Shown here in pieces: positions 24,895-36,429 of a stretch of 64,000 nt of DNA. Source of the stretch: Apostichopus japonicus (Eukaryota; Echinodermata; Holothuroidea; Aspidochirotida; Stichopodidae). How positions within the stretch are numbered: position 1 is the first letter of the stretch; each line of letters begins with the position of its first letter. The DNA lies in NCBI RefSeq assembly GCF_037975245.1, contig NC_092581.1, forward strand, positions 13,731,303 to 13,795,302, given 5' to 3'. A program made the position numbers and the translations under genes. The notes beneath the pieces are model-generated. The model did no database searches. It was not told where the DNA came from and saw only the letters and a list, made by a program, of their open reading frames with translations.

Positions 24895-25450
24895 TGAGTA
24901 GTAAGAGTAAACTGGATGGGTACGAGTACAGGTATAGAATTACTCATAAGTGTGAGTACCAGGGTCTCAGCAAGAGTATGGTACTAGTATAAATATATGA
25001 TTTACAAATATAATTACAAATCCTTTAGTGTGAGTACAAGGCTCTTAGCATGAGTACGGGTATAAACATATGATTTCCAAGTATAAATATGAGTACAAAT
25101 CCTTGAGTGTGAGTGTAAGACTCTCAGCAAGAATACGGGTACTAGGTATAAATATATGATTTACAAATATATATATGAGTACAAATCCTTTAGTCTGAGT
25201 ACAAGGCTTTTAGCATGAGTATGGGTACTAGGTATACATATTAGATTTACAGGTATAAATATGAGTTCATATTCTTTAGTATGAGGACAAAGCTCTCATT
25301 ATGAGTACAGGTACTAGGTATTAGATTTCCAAGTATAATTATGAGTATAAATCCTTGAGTTTGTGTTCTAGTATCAATGCTAGAGTTCCAAGTATTATTA
25401 TGAGTACAAATCTCTGAAGGTGAGTACAGCAAACAATGTATGAGTACAAT
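24895..25450. repeat. Degenerate minisatellite, about 88-bp unit, with GAGTAC sub-repeats
   Basis: Around six units follow the order (T)GAGTACAAATCCTT, TGAGTACAAGGCTCT, (A)GCATGAGTACGGGTAC, TAGGTATAAATATATGATTT. GAGTAC itself recurs more than a dozen times. Units are diverged, so the array is old. Confidence 0.8.
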
Positions 25451-25770
25451 GAAGGACTCACTACCAATCTTCAGGACACTTAGTCCTAAGGTTGCTAAGT
25501 GCCTTCATACTATATGCTGACACTTCATACATAGTCATACTGCAAACTTAGCATGACCTTAAAAAGAAATGCCAAAACGAGCAGGTTTTTTACCCTGATC
25601 ACAGTCCTTAACTCTGAACAATCTACATCTATCTGTTATTTTCAACTCAAGCAACTCATTTCTGAAGCGACGATAGTGATGTTTAAATAGCACACTAATG
25701 GCTTTGGAAGGCTGGTGGATATTGAAATTTGAACAGTGTTTTGCTATGATCTCACCCTCTCCATTTCTAG

Positions 25771-25929
25771 CATCTTCAAGAAGAGGTCGAAGATTTGGTT
25801 CCAAAGGTCGAGGATGTAAGAGATCAGGCCCTGGAATTGATGAAACAAGGAGGAGACTGCAGGAGATCGGCGGAACCAGACCTCATCGCCTTGAACCAAG
25901 GCTGGGAGGACATTTGTAAAAAGATCAAG
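25771..25929 (+). CDS. DMD: Dystrophin exon equivalent to human exon 37
   Basis: This exon has 159 bp, 53 codons, phase 0/0, acceptor CCATTTCTAG and donor AAG|GTAAAA. It begins HLQEEVEDLVPKVEDVRDQA; human exon 37 has AELNDIRPKVDSTRDQAANL at the same position. Downstream GGDCRRSAEP matches human RGDHCRKLVEP, and ALNQGWEDICKKIK matches ELNHRFAAISHRIK. It forms helices B and C of R13. The human exon is four codons longer, ending in Thr-Gly-Lys after the shared IK. A longer open frame overlaps here in another register and is spurious. Confidence 0.94.
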
Positions 25930-28025
25930 GTAAAATAGCTAGCAAATCTTTCCTTTTAATATTAAATAGAAAAATAATCATGCTTCTTTGTATGGTATAT
26001 GGTACTCAACAGGCTCATCACTGTGTTGGGAAGAAGCAGGTGAAATATATATAATTACCTTGCTCAAAAATTATTCAATCCCTTTTCTTCGAGTTTTAAC
26101 TCGTTTGCCACTTGGATCCCTACATGAGTAAAGTATCTCATGGTAAGATACTACAGTAAATATTTTGCTTGTAGAAAAATCAATCGTAATTTTCAGTTTT
26201 TTTAGTTTGTCGTATATTGGAGGCCATTTTAGGTAAGATGTGGAAATTTTTCCCCAAATTAAATTAACACTGGTTGTGTATTTTAGCGAGCATCTTCCTC
26301 GGGTAACATTTATACAACCCTGGGGAGAGGAGATAAAAAACTTAATCCATCTTTACCTTGCTACAGGCTTCAGCTTTCATACGCATGTGCAATTGACTCT
26401 CAATGAGAAATGGACATCTTCATCTCATTTTACTCAATTTTCACTTTTCTTGACTCAAAACTGTAAGAAAAAACATTGATCCGTGCAGGAATGTGTGAAT
26501 GCTTGGTTATCATAGTCACTTCTCATATCAGGTTCTTTAGTAGGTCATCTTGGAAAAGTGTAAAAAGGATGGTTTTCAAACAGAATACTTGGTTGTGATG
26601 CTTTTTGATTTGTTTGTCACTCGTTGCAGTCTCCTATCTGGTTATGTAAACTTTTTTATCACCTTTGTTAACATCATAAACTGAACACGAAAAAGCAGCA
26701 TTTTAGAGATTTGCAAGTATTTGCTGTTCTCCATCACATGATCGAAATTGATGTTATTTCAAATATTTTAACAGTTTTATGATGATTTTTTTGGGGGGGG
26801 GAGGGGATGTCATTAAAATATCTGATTTATTATTTCATATTTGAAGAGCCCTAATCTCGCCATATTCCAACAGTTGTTGCTTCTCTTCAGTAGCACTACA
26901 GTAGTGATATACTTAAGTTTGTTCCATTAAATCCAGTTCCTCAACAGAAAGAATACCTTGACAAATTGCTTTGTACTGTCCAAAAATATTCGTTGCTGAA
27001 TTACAAAAATCTATTTCAAAGACTTCACGGATGTTCTACTGTATACAGCATTTAAGAAATGTCTTTCAGGTTTATTCAAGGTCTGTCTTAATTTTGAGAG
27101 ATGGAGAGATAGGGTCCCTGGTTCCCTGACTTGTTTTTCAGTTTGTCACAAATAGGAAAACTGTCCTGGGAATGAAAGCTTATAGTCATTACTTACAGCA
27201 GTGGCTTTAAGTCTAGTTCTACCATAATCTAGCAAAACCGGCTTAAAAAGCAATCCATCTGAAATATTGCAGTCGAGAATGTTTAATATCAGCCCCGGAT
27301 GTTAGATCAGACGGATCTTGGCGCTTGATTTGCATTAATCCATCCCTGGGGTTTTCCTGTCTCAGTAGTTTATATAGATATTTACAGAATTTTGTGAGTG
27401 TTTACAACATGACAAGAATATATTAGCTCACAGTTTCCCTCTCTCCTTTCTCATTTTTTGTTTTGTTTCTTTTTTCCTTTTTTTGTTGTCTAAGTAGTTT
27501 AAGTTCAGTGCAGGGTCATGTCTATTACTTAAAATGAAACAGCAGTTCAAAATAATAATGAGCTTTAAAGTTGAATTGATGGGAGTCGGGTAAGGGGAAG
27601 GGGAGGGAAGGGGGTAGGAGGTACAGCAGTTAGATTTACAAAAGATCAGTCAATATAGATATTAAACGCACATTAGGACCGATACAACATTAGGACCGAT
27701 ACGACAGCACCCTCTGTGGATACGCTGGAGAGCACCATTGTTGGCAACTCATGCCTGGCATCAGTGGTTGATATAATATTCAATGACATCATTTCACAAA
27801 AAGTTTGTACACAATTCCGTGCAATGGTTTAAATTATTTATGTACAGTCGATTTTTATTCATACCAATTATTCTCAACCAAAAACAATCTGTATTTTGGG
27901 CACCGATTTTCTTCAGTTTAGTACGACACCATGTCACCGTTGGACAGCTTCCATTCATATATGTCATTTTTCTCAAGAAGGGACAACCTATAATTGACAT
28001 TTAATGTTCTTCCTTTTCATTCTAG
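25930..28025 (+). other. Intron (2,096 bp)
   Basis: Phase-0 intron with donor GTAAAA and acceptor CATTCTAG, at or within three codons of human intron 37. It contains a short G-rich tract near 26793-26808 and a small direct duplication of ACATTAGGACCGATAC at about 27670-27702. I see nothing else in it. Confidence 0.85.
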
Positions 28026-28490
28026 GATCATCAGGTCCAACAGACTGAGATCGTGAAAGAGCTGGAGCAGGACCGGCGACATAAAATGGAGATAGAGGCA
28101 GCCGCAGAGAAAGCCAAGGAGGAGATTGAGAGATTGGCCAAAGAGGTCCTCGTCCAGAGCTCACAGAGTTCAGAGGGTGAACTCAAGGAGGAGGATGAGG
28201 ATGGCGAGGATGAGGCAGATATGTCACCCGTGGAGGAGAACATTGACAAGATGGATCTATCCGTGGTGGAGAGTTCTGTGAACCTGGACGAGGTCTTCCA
28301 GAGGATGGAAACAGAGGAGATCGAAAGACCAAAATCCGACGAACAGTTGGAACAGAATAAACGAGTATCTGATTATCACGAGATATTAGACCAGACAAGG
28401 GTGGCCATAGATCTATGCAACCATCGCCTCAGGGAGGAGGAAGGTCTCAGAGTAGAGGACTTTGAACTTGGCATAGAAAACAACGTCAAG
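28026..28490 (+). CDS. DMD: Dystrophin exon: human exon 38 equivalent plus a 107-residue acidic insertion
   Basis: This exon has 465 bp, 155 codons, phase 0/0, acceptor CATTCTAG and donor AAG|GTACGT. Human exon 38 has only 41 codons. The last 48 codons match human exon 38: SDYHEILDQ with FNSDIQKLL, then LREEEGLRVEDFE with IQQGVNLKEEDFN. The first 107 codons (28026-28346) have no human counterpart. They begin as a charged, probably helical stretch (KELEQDRRHKMEIEAAAEKA), then become Ser/Glu/Asp-rich with EEDEDGEDEAD, and return to a helix before the conserved part. The insertion sits at the R13/R14 boundary and would act as an extra linker. Open frame, codon use and splice sites look normal, so I read it as coding sequence, not retained intron. 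Confidence 0.9.
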
Positions 28491-29547
28491 GTACGTTAGA
28501 TTCATTTTAAGGCAACTTTAACTGGTGGATAGTCTGGGGTTAATTTGTGCAAAACTCCTCATTTTTGCATTTGGTGGTAATTCATGGTGAGTTCATGATA
28601 GATACTGTAATTTGAGTTTTCAAGCATTACGTTGAGAGTCATTGATGACAATAAAAATGAGGGGGTGAGGGTGGGCGGCAGTAGTCTATTCTTCATTGTA
28701 CCCAACCCAAGCATGCTTCAGGAAAGACAGTAATTTTTATAGCTTTGACCATATAAATATGAGAACATATTTTATTCCGCAGTGATTGAAATTTCATAAA
28801 TTAATTTGAAACGAGCATACAAAAATGCAACCAAACAGGCAAGTTATCACAAAAATTAACAGCATATTCAGTTTGTGGATACCTTGTATTTTCTCAAACT
28901 GTTGATGGAATATGATTCACTCATTTGGTAAACACACAAATATATTTTAAAGAGAACAGCATTGAAATTGCCATAGGTGGCAGGGAAACTGATGTTGAAC
29001 TTCTAGAAAGAATCAAAGTCTCAACATTAAAGCATCCAGGTGGGATTACTAAGATAAAATGCAACTTTAACTTATAAAACTGTTCACAGTTAAAATTACA
29101 AGAACTACCACATTTATTCCCTTTTAACTCTCTCTTCCCTAGGCTAGTCAACATCCCACTGAAGTGCTGACCCATGAATAAAATACAGAGCAGACAATTT
29201 GGTGCTCTGAAGAATTTTCTCAGTGTGAATATTTAAAATGCAATAGCACCCTCAATTTGGTTCTCGCTGTTAGCATGTATGACATTTTCAATATGATAGT
29301 TGTTGTCGATAACTCAATATGGACAACACTGAAAGATTGAAGGGAGACTCCAAACTTTTTACAATCGTCATCGGATAAGTTCAAGTTTTTACTTATTGTT
29401 AGCAACTTTTAGGGTCATTTAAGAAAGAAAAAAAAAGAGCAGAAAAAAGAATCATACATTTAGGACACAAAAGTTATCTTGATTTATGGGATGTTATAAT
29501 CATATTTCTGCATCCTGTGTATGTTTTTTTTGTTTTTTTTTTGGCAG
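28491..29547 (+). other. Intron (1,057 bp)
   Basis: Phase-0 intron with donor GTACGT and a strong polypyrimidine tract before TTTTGGCAG, near the human intron 38 position. Antisense open frames at 28921-29405 have no recognisable product. I see no repeat. Confidence 0.83.
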
Positions 29548-29853
29548 CAAACTGATGAGGCAATTGAAAATCTTAGGCCAGATGTTGAGGGGATACTCTC
29601 CGAAGGAGAGAAACTGTTAGATGAGACCAAAGACGTCGACGAACATTTAGCCCTCGAATTAGAGGCAGACCTAAGGATGCTCCGTACGCACTGGAGGAAA
29701 TTGGAGGAAGATGCAGATCGTAGGAAGACTGTCCTCAAGACAGTCGTGCCCCAATGGCAACAATTTGAAAAGGATGCCCTTGAATTAAAGGAATGGATCG
29801 ATGAGATGGAGAAACGTCTCAATGACGGGAAAGATGATTCTACAGTAATTGAG
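29548..29853 (+). CDS. DMD: Dystrophin exon equivalent to human exons 39+40 fused
   Basis: This exon has 306 bp, 102 codons, phase 0/0, acceptor TTGGCAG and donor GAG|GTAAGG. It starts QTDEAIENLRPDVEGILSEG. Human exons 39 and 40 total 97 codons. Shared landmarks are SEGEKLLDE with LLQRGDNLQQ, the helix C Trp in RTHWRKLEEDADRRK (human equivalent around LRSQRRKKALEI), and PQWQQFEKDALEL with HQWYQYKRQADDL followed by IDEMEKRL with LDDIEKKL. The last match is strong and places the end of R14 and the first helix of R15. The human intron between exons 39 and 40 is absent. Confidence 0.92.
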
Positions 29854-30125
29854 GTAAGGAGGACAGTATCAGACGTCGGCATATTATTGCTAAAATTGAG
29901 TGATATTGATGGAAGGGAGATAGAAGGGGTGCTTATGGTGAGATAACTGAAGGAAGGAGGACAGGATGTTAGGGGGGCGAGGGATGAAGGGGGGAGGAGT
30001 GAAGGTTACAAGGAATGCTTTATAGTCGCTTCAAATGTTAGCAGTTTCAGTGGTATGTCAGTAAACTCATGCACGGAATAATTTAGTGTTGCAATTTTTA
30101 AAAGGCCCTGAACTTTTTCTCTCAT

Positions 30126-30215
30126 AAAATACTAAGGTTCCTGTTTACAAAATAAACTGCTGCATCTTTACACCTGTAGAGCAATTCCGGATAAATTATT
30201 CCCTGCCATTTAGTG
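30126..30215. repeat. Dispersed repeat, related to 17254-17390
   Basis: Shares ACTAAGGTTCCTGT, CTTTACACCT and CCCTGCCATTTAG with the other copy. Unknown class. Confidence 0.45.
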
Positions 30216-30318
30216 AGAATGTTATCATGCCTGTCTGGCACCCTGTCATGATGACAACTTGCTTCATTTTTGCTGTCAGATAATTTAGTTTGTGCATTGT
30301 TGTAGGTTTGACATTCTG

Positions 30319-30610
30319 CAGGGATGTGCTCAGGAATATTTGAGTGCCGGGCAGATTGTGCGGTAGTGTGATCCACACCCTGTGAGTGAGGGATCTTATG
30401 GGTGGGTAACCCCTCCCCACTGGACAAATTTTGCACATGAAGTATGCTTAGGTGGTGCTATTTTTCCTATTCTCTGCCATGTATTCTCCCAAATTTTTTG
30501 GTAATGGTAAAATTAGTTAAATTATCATCAAAAAAGTGCCGGGCGGAAATGTTTAAATACTGTTTGTGCAGGGCGGCAGCCTGGTGCCGCCCAGTGTGAG
30601 CACATCCCTG
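30319..30610. mobile_element. MITE, 292 bp, CAGGGATGTGCTCA termini
   Basis: Perfect 14-bp terminal inverted repeats: CAGGGATGTGCTCA at 30319-30332 and TGAGCACATCCCTG at 30597-30610. Subterminal GTGCCGGGC and GTGCCGCCC add to the symmetry. The 8-bp flanks are only partly alike (CATTCTGC and GCTTCTGG), so the target duplication has decayed. The AGGGATGT start is shared with the element at 60179. hAT-like is my inference. Confidence 0.8.
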
Positions 30611-33600
30611 CTTCTGGTATATCAGGATGTTTCACATCGACGTCAACCATACAGAAGCTGTGGTGGTATTGCCAAGGGACAGATTGGGTGATTGGAGTAC
30701 ATGCAATCTTTATATTCTTTTCCAAAGCTTAACATTTGTAATATTGACTTCCATCCACACATCATGGAAGATAAAGCTCCCAAGTTAATGAATAGTCAGC
30801 TAAATTCTTGATTTTTTTTAGGGATGGGTACATGGGGACAATGAAACGATTCACAGTATTACTAGCAACAATTTCAAGACGGAAAACTTCTCTGTTGCAT
30901 CCTTAAGCAGTATACTGTTTGTGCAATGTTTGATAGGCTATATGCATGTTTTATTTATATGAATCATCTTGACCTTACTGGCAAATATGTAATACACACA
31001 ATTTGCAGTTGCAAAATTTGTGAAATGGCTTAATTATCAGTTGTGTATGAAAAAGGTAACCAGAGTCTGATAGGTCACAGAGTCGTTGCTTAGAGACTGC
31101 AGTAGTCCCCAACATTCTGAATACATACCTTTCAATGACCTTTGACCTATACCATGACAATCATCACTCTCTTTCCCGGGTACATTTCTTTGGGGTTTCA
31201 ACTGGGTCAGTGATGAATCGCTGGAGACAAAGCTATTAGTACTTCAGCGCCATGATATAATAAGAGACCTCCTGCTGGGCTATTAAACCATGTCATTTGA
31301 TGAACACATAATCTGAGGCGCAGGCATTTGAAACATTCGTATGGAGATAGGGCACCTCGTTACAGATGTGACTCCTGATGAAGTTCGACAGGTTTAAAGG
31401 AAAGTTCAGACATGTTTCCTTGGACTACAAACGAAAACACTTTTATAGGATGTATTATTTTTAAGAAATCTGGAAGTATTATAACAGGTAAAGAGGTAGT
31501 AAGCCTTTCTAGAAGCTTGCCTTCTCCATTGACCCTTATTGCCACCGTTACCCTCTCACAGATATTATGTCACATCTCACCTCCGAGAAATATTGGTAAA
31601 ATGTAGGGTTATGAAATGCAAAATGGCACTTCAATTTTGCAACTTTTGTTGAAGAATTTTCTTCTGTTTATGTTGTACCGTACATGCATGTCATATATTT
31701 ATGTACTATACAGTGTACAGTTTTGTAAGTACAGTACTCTGTCTTCCATTGGGCACCCGGGATGGGGGCTGACCCCCTCTCCCTGATTTTACCCCCTGGA
31801 AGAATATGAGGTTGCCTGCCCCTGTCGCAAACAAGTCAATTGGTTCTGCATGCCTGAGTAGGCAGTTGTTTGGGTTGAGTTATTACATTTGCATTTGTAC
31901 TGATAAACAGGGATGGTGATTAGTTTGTATTTTTACAGTAATAATAGTTATTGATAATGGACATTACAAACTCACAACACAGAATCAGTGCACAGACAGA
32001 AGTAAGCATTGTATTTTGTTATTTCTGAATCAGATCTCCTCATGGAATATAGACTCATTTCTAATCCAGATGTTAGTATTTACACTCTTGTCTTTTACTT
32101 TGATTAGATCTATAGTGTATTTGCCCCAGTTAGACTCTACAAAAGATCCTGTTAGGATCAAAATGTCAGGCTCCTTGACTTTGACATTGGATGAGCAGTT
32201 TATTAACCTTCCCCCCCCTCTCTTAGACTTGTATTTGAATCCATGTGTATTGTCCATAGATGTGTATTTGAAACTGTATGTATTGGAAATGTGCTGGTAT
32301 TTGTCTGAGGTATATGACTACAATCTTTTTGCAATTGAAATGTAGCAATTTTCTCAAGAGTAGAAAGATTGATAGGATCGTCGGCAGATTGAACTACTAT
32401 CTGAAGGAAGGGTTTTCTAGATGACCACAACAAATAAATAAATATGACAGCCTGTGTAAAATTACAGATTGTAGTATGTCCCCACAACTCTACCATTATT
32501 GAAATTCTTAGGTCTCACCAACTCTGGGTCTTCTGTGGGTGGGGGAGGGGGTAGAGCCTTGGCAGCCCAATAATTTCACAGGAACGATGGTGTGGTGTCC
32601 AACATTGATCTGGCTCCTGGGCATTGAACTTCCACCTTTTCTACTGTGCCCCTTGTCCACTATCCCCCCTCTCCCTCCCCTCCCCATAAGTTGCTATGTG
32701 GTACCAGATTATTCCCTGTTAATTAGCACATGTTAATCCAGTGAACTAGTGTAATGGCAAGAAAAGATGCACTTCATATGAAGGATCAAGCTTAATCCTA
32801 CACTTGTCAGGGTTGTCACTTCTTTAACATCAACAACACAATATCTTTATCAATCATCGAAAGTGACGTCAAACGAAGTTTAGCAGAGTTTGTTGTCCGA
32901 GACAGAAAATAAAGTTAATGTTCCAATCCCTCTTCCATGCCTCTTCAAAGCAAATAATAAAAACGACAGAGAACATATTTTCAAAAGGCATGAGTCATAT
33001 TCAGTAAGGACTGGATCGAGATCGCATAGAGTTGATGGATTCGGAAATTTATTAACGATGCCGCAAGGGAACTGATGTATGTAATTTAACGAGTCATGTT
33101 ACATGTAGGTGAACTTTGAAGTCGTAATTTTTCATCCTGAGTCGTAATAGTGCAAGACGGGTTGCATGGCAAATGTAGGACCCTGGTGCTATTACAGCTG
33201 TGTGAATGCAGGCTGTGCATGTTGTATTGGGATGAATAACTTTGAGCCACTCTGACCAAGCTGTGTACTGTAAACACATAATAGGATATCCCTCGGTTAA
33301 ACCAAGTGATGTTTGTGGTTACAACCTTTTGTGGCTGGTCCTGATGAGCAGTTAGTAACAATTTTGTCCAATACAGGATAACATGTGTCTCACAAACTTC
33401 ATTTAATTCTATATTTTCTTAGTTCCGGATCTCTGACTTTATTATCATTATTATCATTTTTATCAGTATTATCAATAAATCCATCGTTCCTGATGTAATT
33501 TTAGTGATCAAAGTAAGTACAGTTTGTTTCCATGTACCATCTCCGTTCTTTAACGGTGCAGTTTGAGCTACATTATCTGTCCTCTAATGGTGGAGTTATT

Positions 33601-34747
33601 GTATCACAAGGGTCTAGCGAATTCAAGGCAAAATGCTGCACCTATAAAATGATGATTATAAAGATTGTTCTTTCCGGAGGGTTGGGGGTTGAAGCCATCC
33701 AAGAGAGAAATATTAGATCATGGTCATTTCTTGATCCTATAGCGAATGAAAGATTAGGATATGGTAAGAATGGTAAACAATCTAATTATTTTGACAAAAT
33801 GTACAAAAATGAGATTACCATCAGGAGGCCATGAGTTGTATTCCTGAAAGTTTAAAGTAAGGTATTCAGAATAATATTCTAGTCACTCATATTACCCACT
33901 CCCCTTCTCCTCCTCTCCCACCCACTATGAATGTTCAAGTGTTTACCACTCTTCACATTTGATATATATATCTCCATCAAACTGTCAACCTCAGTATAAG
34001 CTGGAACTGAATTCCACGGTGAGTTGTATTATAACTGACCAACATAACTTTAGTTTACTGCTTCAGTAGATACTCAAATGACTGTTAAGTAATATTTTAA
34101 AGGGGGAGGGTGGTGGATAACTTGAATATACATACTTGTAGGTCAAATTTAGTACCCATTAAGTCACGAAAATAAAAACATCTCATTGTACCAATCAATA
34201 CCTTCATTAAAAAATTCCAATTAATTTAAGTAGCTGATCACCTTAAACCCCTCAGGGGCCGGGATGAAGACACTGTTGATTGAAATCAAACAGAAAGTTT
34301 TGTTGTGAAGAGTTCATGGCAGTAGTGACAATTTGAACTTTGATAATAATATACAAACATATGATACAAGTGCAGTTATGTTAGTTACATTTTTCAAGAT
34401 GTGTTGCTATATTTGGCAACAATTTGTTGTAATATGGATTTAATTTTTGGAAAACATTTATAAAATTGTGACACATACTTCAATGAGTTGGTGGAAAATA
34501 TAGAACACCTTTTGTTTTAAATTTGTGAACTCCATGGTTACTATGACATATTGACATATTTTTTTACTGGGTCTTTTTGTTTCTGTGATCAATGCAAGTG
34601 AAAGAATAATTATTTTAGTAATTAAGGAACTGATATCAATGTTTATTTATTTTATCAGTGCCAGCTGATTCAGAAGCTTAAGTATTGTCATTTTCTTTCA
34701 GTTAATTTGACTTATAAAAAAAATACCATTCAGTTGAGTAATTTTAT

Positions 34748-34787
34748 TTCAATCAGTCAATCATATCAATCGATCAATCAATCAAGG
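34748..34787. repeat. (ATCA)n microsatellite, imperfect
   Basis: CAATCATATCAATCGATCAA and neighbours. Simple repeat. Confidence 0.6.
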
Positions 34788-35798
34788 CAAACATATCTAG
34801 AACTTCATACAAGAGAGAGAGAGAACAACACTGTTAAGGGATAAATATGAATAAATATACATAAAAAACAGTACATTTGTTGGGAATGGGAAAAAATGGT
34901 GGGAAAATTAGATACTAATATGTATTAATATATAACCCTGTACTCAAGTTTATTACTCTCAATGTCGACGAACATGTCAGAGAATGAAGATGTATAAATG
35001 GAGTGACATTCTGAGACGTGAAAGAATGTCACCCTATACGAAGTGATTTAACGTCAAAACATGCTCGTGGAAACAGCTAAATTGAGTGAGATAAGCATTA
35101 GATTTGAGACCACAGTATGCTTAATGAAGACAGAACTCCCAGAGGACACCGACGGTGAAAAGTCTTAACCTGTTTATCAATGGTTTTTTAACATCTGGAC
35201 ATGTAACTCTATCAGTCCTAATTAACCGGTTTGCAAGAGGACGCAAACGATGACATTTGAGCACAAGTGTTTTGGTCCTATCGTATGCATCGTCGTCATA
35301 GTCTTGTTATAATCTCCCAGTAGTCATCGGCATCCGTTTCTCAACCCTCTCTTGGAGAGGATGGAATTTTTTTGATTTCAGAAGGCGGATAAAGATTATA
35401 CTCGTCTCATAGGGGATGGCATTTCACTTTGTTCATTACTGGAGGGCAAAAAACAAAGACTCTTTTCGTAGGGGGATGTTGTCCGTTGATCGTAAAGGAA
35501 TTTACTTGCAGAGGACGAGCAAGCTCGGCTATTAGGAAGCTATTACGAGCTTAGTGTGTGGATTTACATAGCTGGATTTACGATACTCTTGCCTGTGGAA
35601 GTGATTGCCTAGTTCTGTTTTTCTTTTGTTTTCTGTAGTCAACAAAAGTTGGACATTGTTAATGGCACATCAGTGAGAGACAAAGAATTTTTTCGAGTTT
35701 CAGTCGTAATTCAGACACTACCATTATGCAGTATTTTTTTGCCTTTTCAGTCATATATATCAGTCCATAGGGTAAAGTACACATCTGGCAATTGTGAC

Positions 35799-36429
35799 CA
35801 TAGGCGTAGGAGGCGGGGGGGCTGGGGGGGCTGCAGCCCCCCCAACCAAAACTTTTGGTGAAAATTCGGGCAATATGGTGATATTTTTTCGGGCACCTAC
35901 TGAAAGAAGAAAAATTTGGAGTGTGTATTTCAATTTTTTTTAGTGAAAATTCGGGCAATATGGTGATAATTTTTCGGGCACCTACTGAAAGAAGAATAAT
36001 TTGCAATGTGTTTTTCATTTTTTTTAGTGAAAATTCGGGCAATATGGTGATAATTTTTCGGGCACCTACTGAAAGAAGAATAATTTGCAATGGTTAATTT
36101 GCAATGGTTTTTCAATGGTTAAACTGATATTATTATTATTATCGTTATTATCGTAACGACTTCCCCAATAATTATAACCAATATGAAAGGGTGATAACAC
36201 GGAAAATATAACCCAAATTTTCGCGCGCTTCGCGCGCATTCAACATCTTAGTGTGCATATCATATAAGCATTCATCGGGTAAAGGCATGTGATGTAATAA
36301 CCGATGAATGCCTATATGATATGCACATTGAAATGTTGAACGCGCGCGGAGCGGGCGAAAAATTTTGGCTATATTTTTCGGGCAAATCGTTACAGCCCCC
36401 CCAAATCAAATTAGGCTCCTACGCCTATG
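35799..36429. mobile_element. hAT-like MITE, 631 bp, with internal tandem repeats and a long palindrome
   Basis: Terminal inverted repeats CATAGGCGTAGGAG and CTCCTACGCCTATG are flanked by a perfect 8-bp duplication, ATTGTGAC (35791-35798 and 36430-36437). After a G/C-rich stem come three copies of an approximately 84-bp unit containing GTGAAAATTCGGGCAATATG and TTTTTCGGGCACCTACTGAA, then a palindrome with arms of about 60 bp (36218-36278 and 36301-36363), and a last TTTTTCGGGCAAAT near the 3' end. There is no transposase frame. The open frames inside are translations of the repeats. Confidence 0.93.
36218..36363. repeat. Palindrome with arms of about 60 bp inside the hAT-like MITE
   Basis: Left arm TTTTCGCGCGCTTCGCGCGC...GAATGCTT-type sequence ending ATTCATCGG; right arm begins CCGATGAATGCCTATATGAT and ends CGGGCGAAAA. 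The spacer of 22 bp is 36279-36300. The arms are slightly imperfect. It could extrude as a cruciform or fold as RNA. Confidence 0.88.

Larger units (their letters stand above)
15803..25770 (+). other. Large intron (10.0 kb)
   Basis: This intron sits at the human intron 36 position. It holds G13 at 15962-15974, the (TTAC)n microsatellite (17031-17165), a 0.37-kb tandem duplication (18656-19749) with a TTAA-flanked MITE inside its second copy, a hAT-like MITE (20478-20806), C16 at 20981-20996, a diverged larger tandem repeat (22984-23815), a second TTAA-flanked MITE (23816-24058) and a degenerate GAGTAC-rich minisatellite (24895-25450). A dispersed repeat at 17254-17390 also resembles 30126-30215. 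The rest is plain AT-rich intron. Confidence 0.85.

Noticed and set aside
29484-29882. 132-codon antisense Ser-rich frame
   Set aside because: Shadow of the dystrophin exon at 29548-29853.
33532-33834. 100-codon sense frame
   Set aside because: No recognisable motif, AT-rich codon use like the intron, and no good start or splice context.
35659-36115. 143-codon antisense frame with internal peptide repeats
   Set aside because: It lies inside the nonautonomous hAT-like element and reflects its 84-bp repeats.
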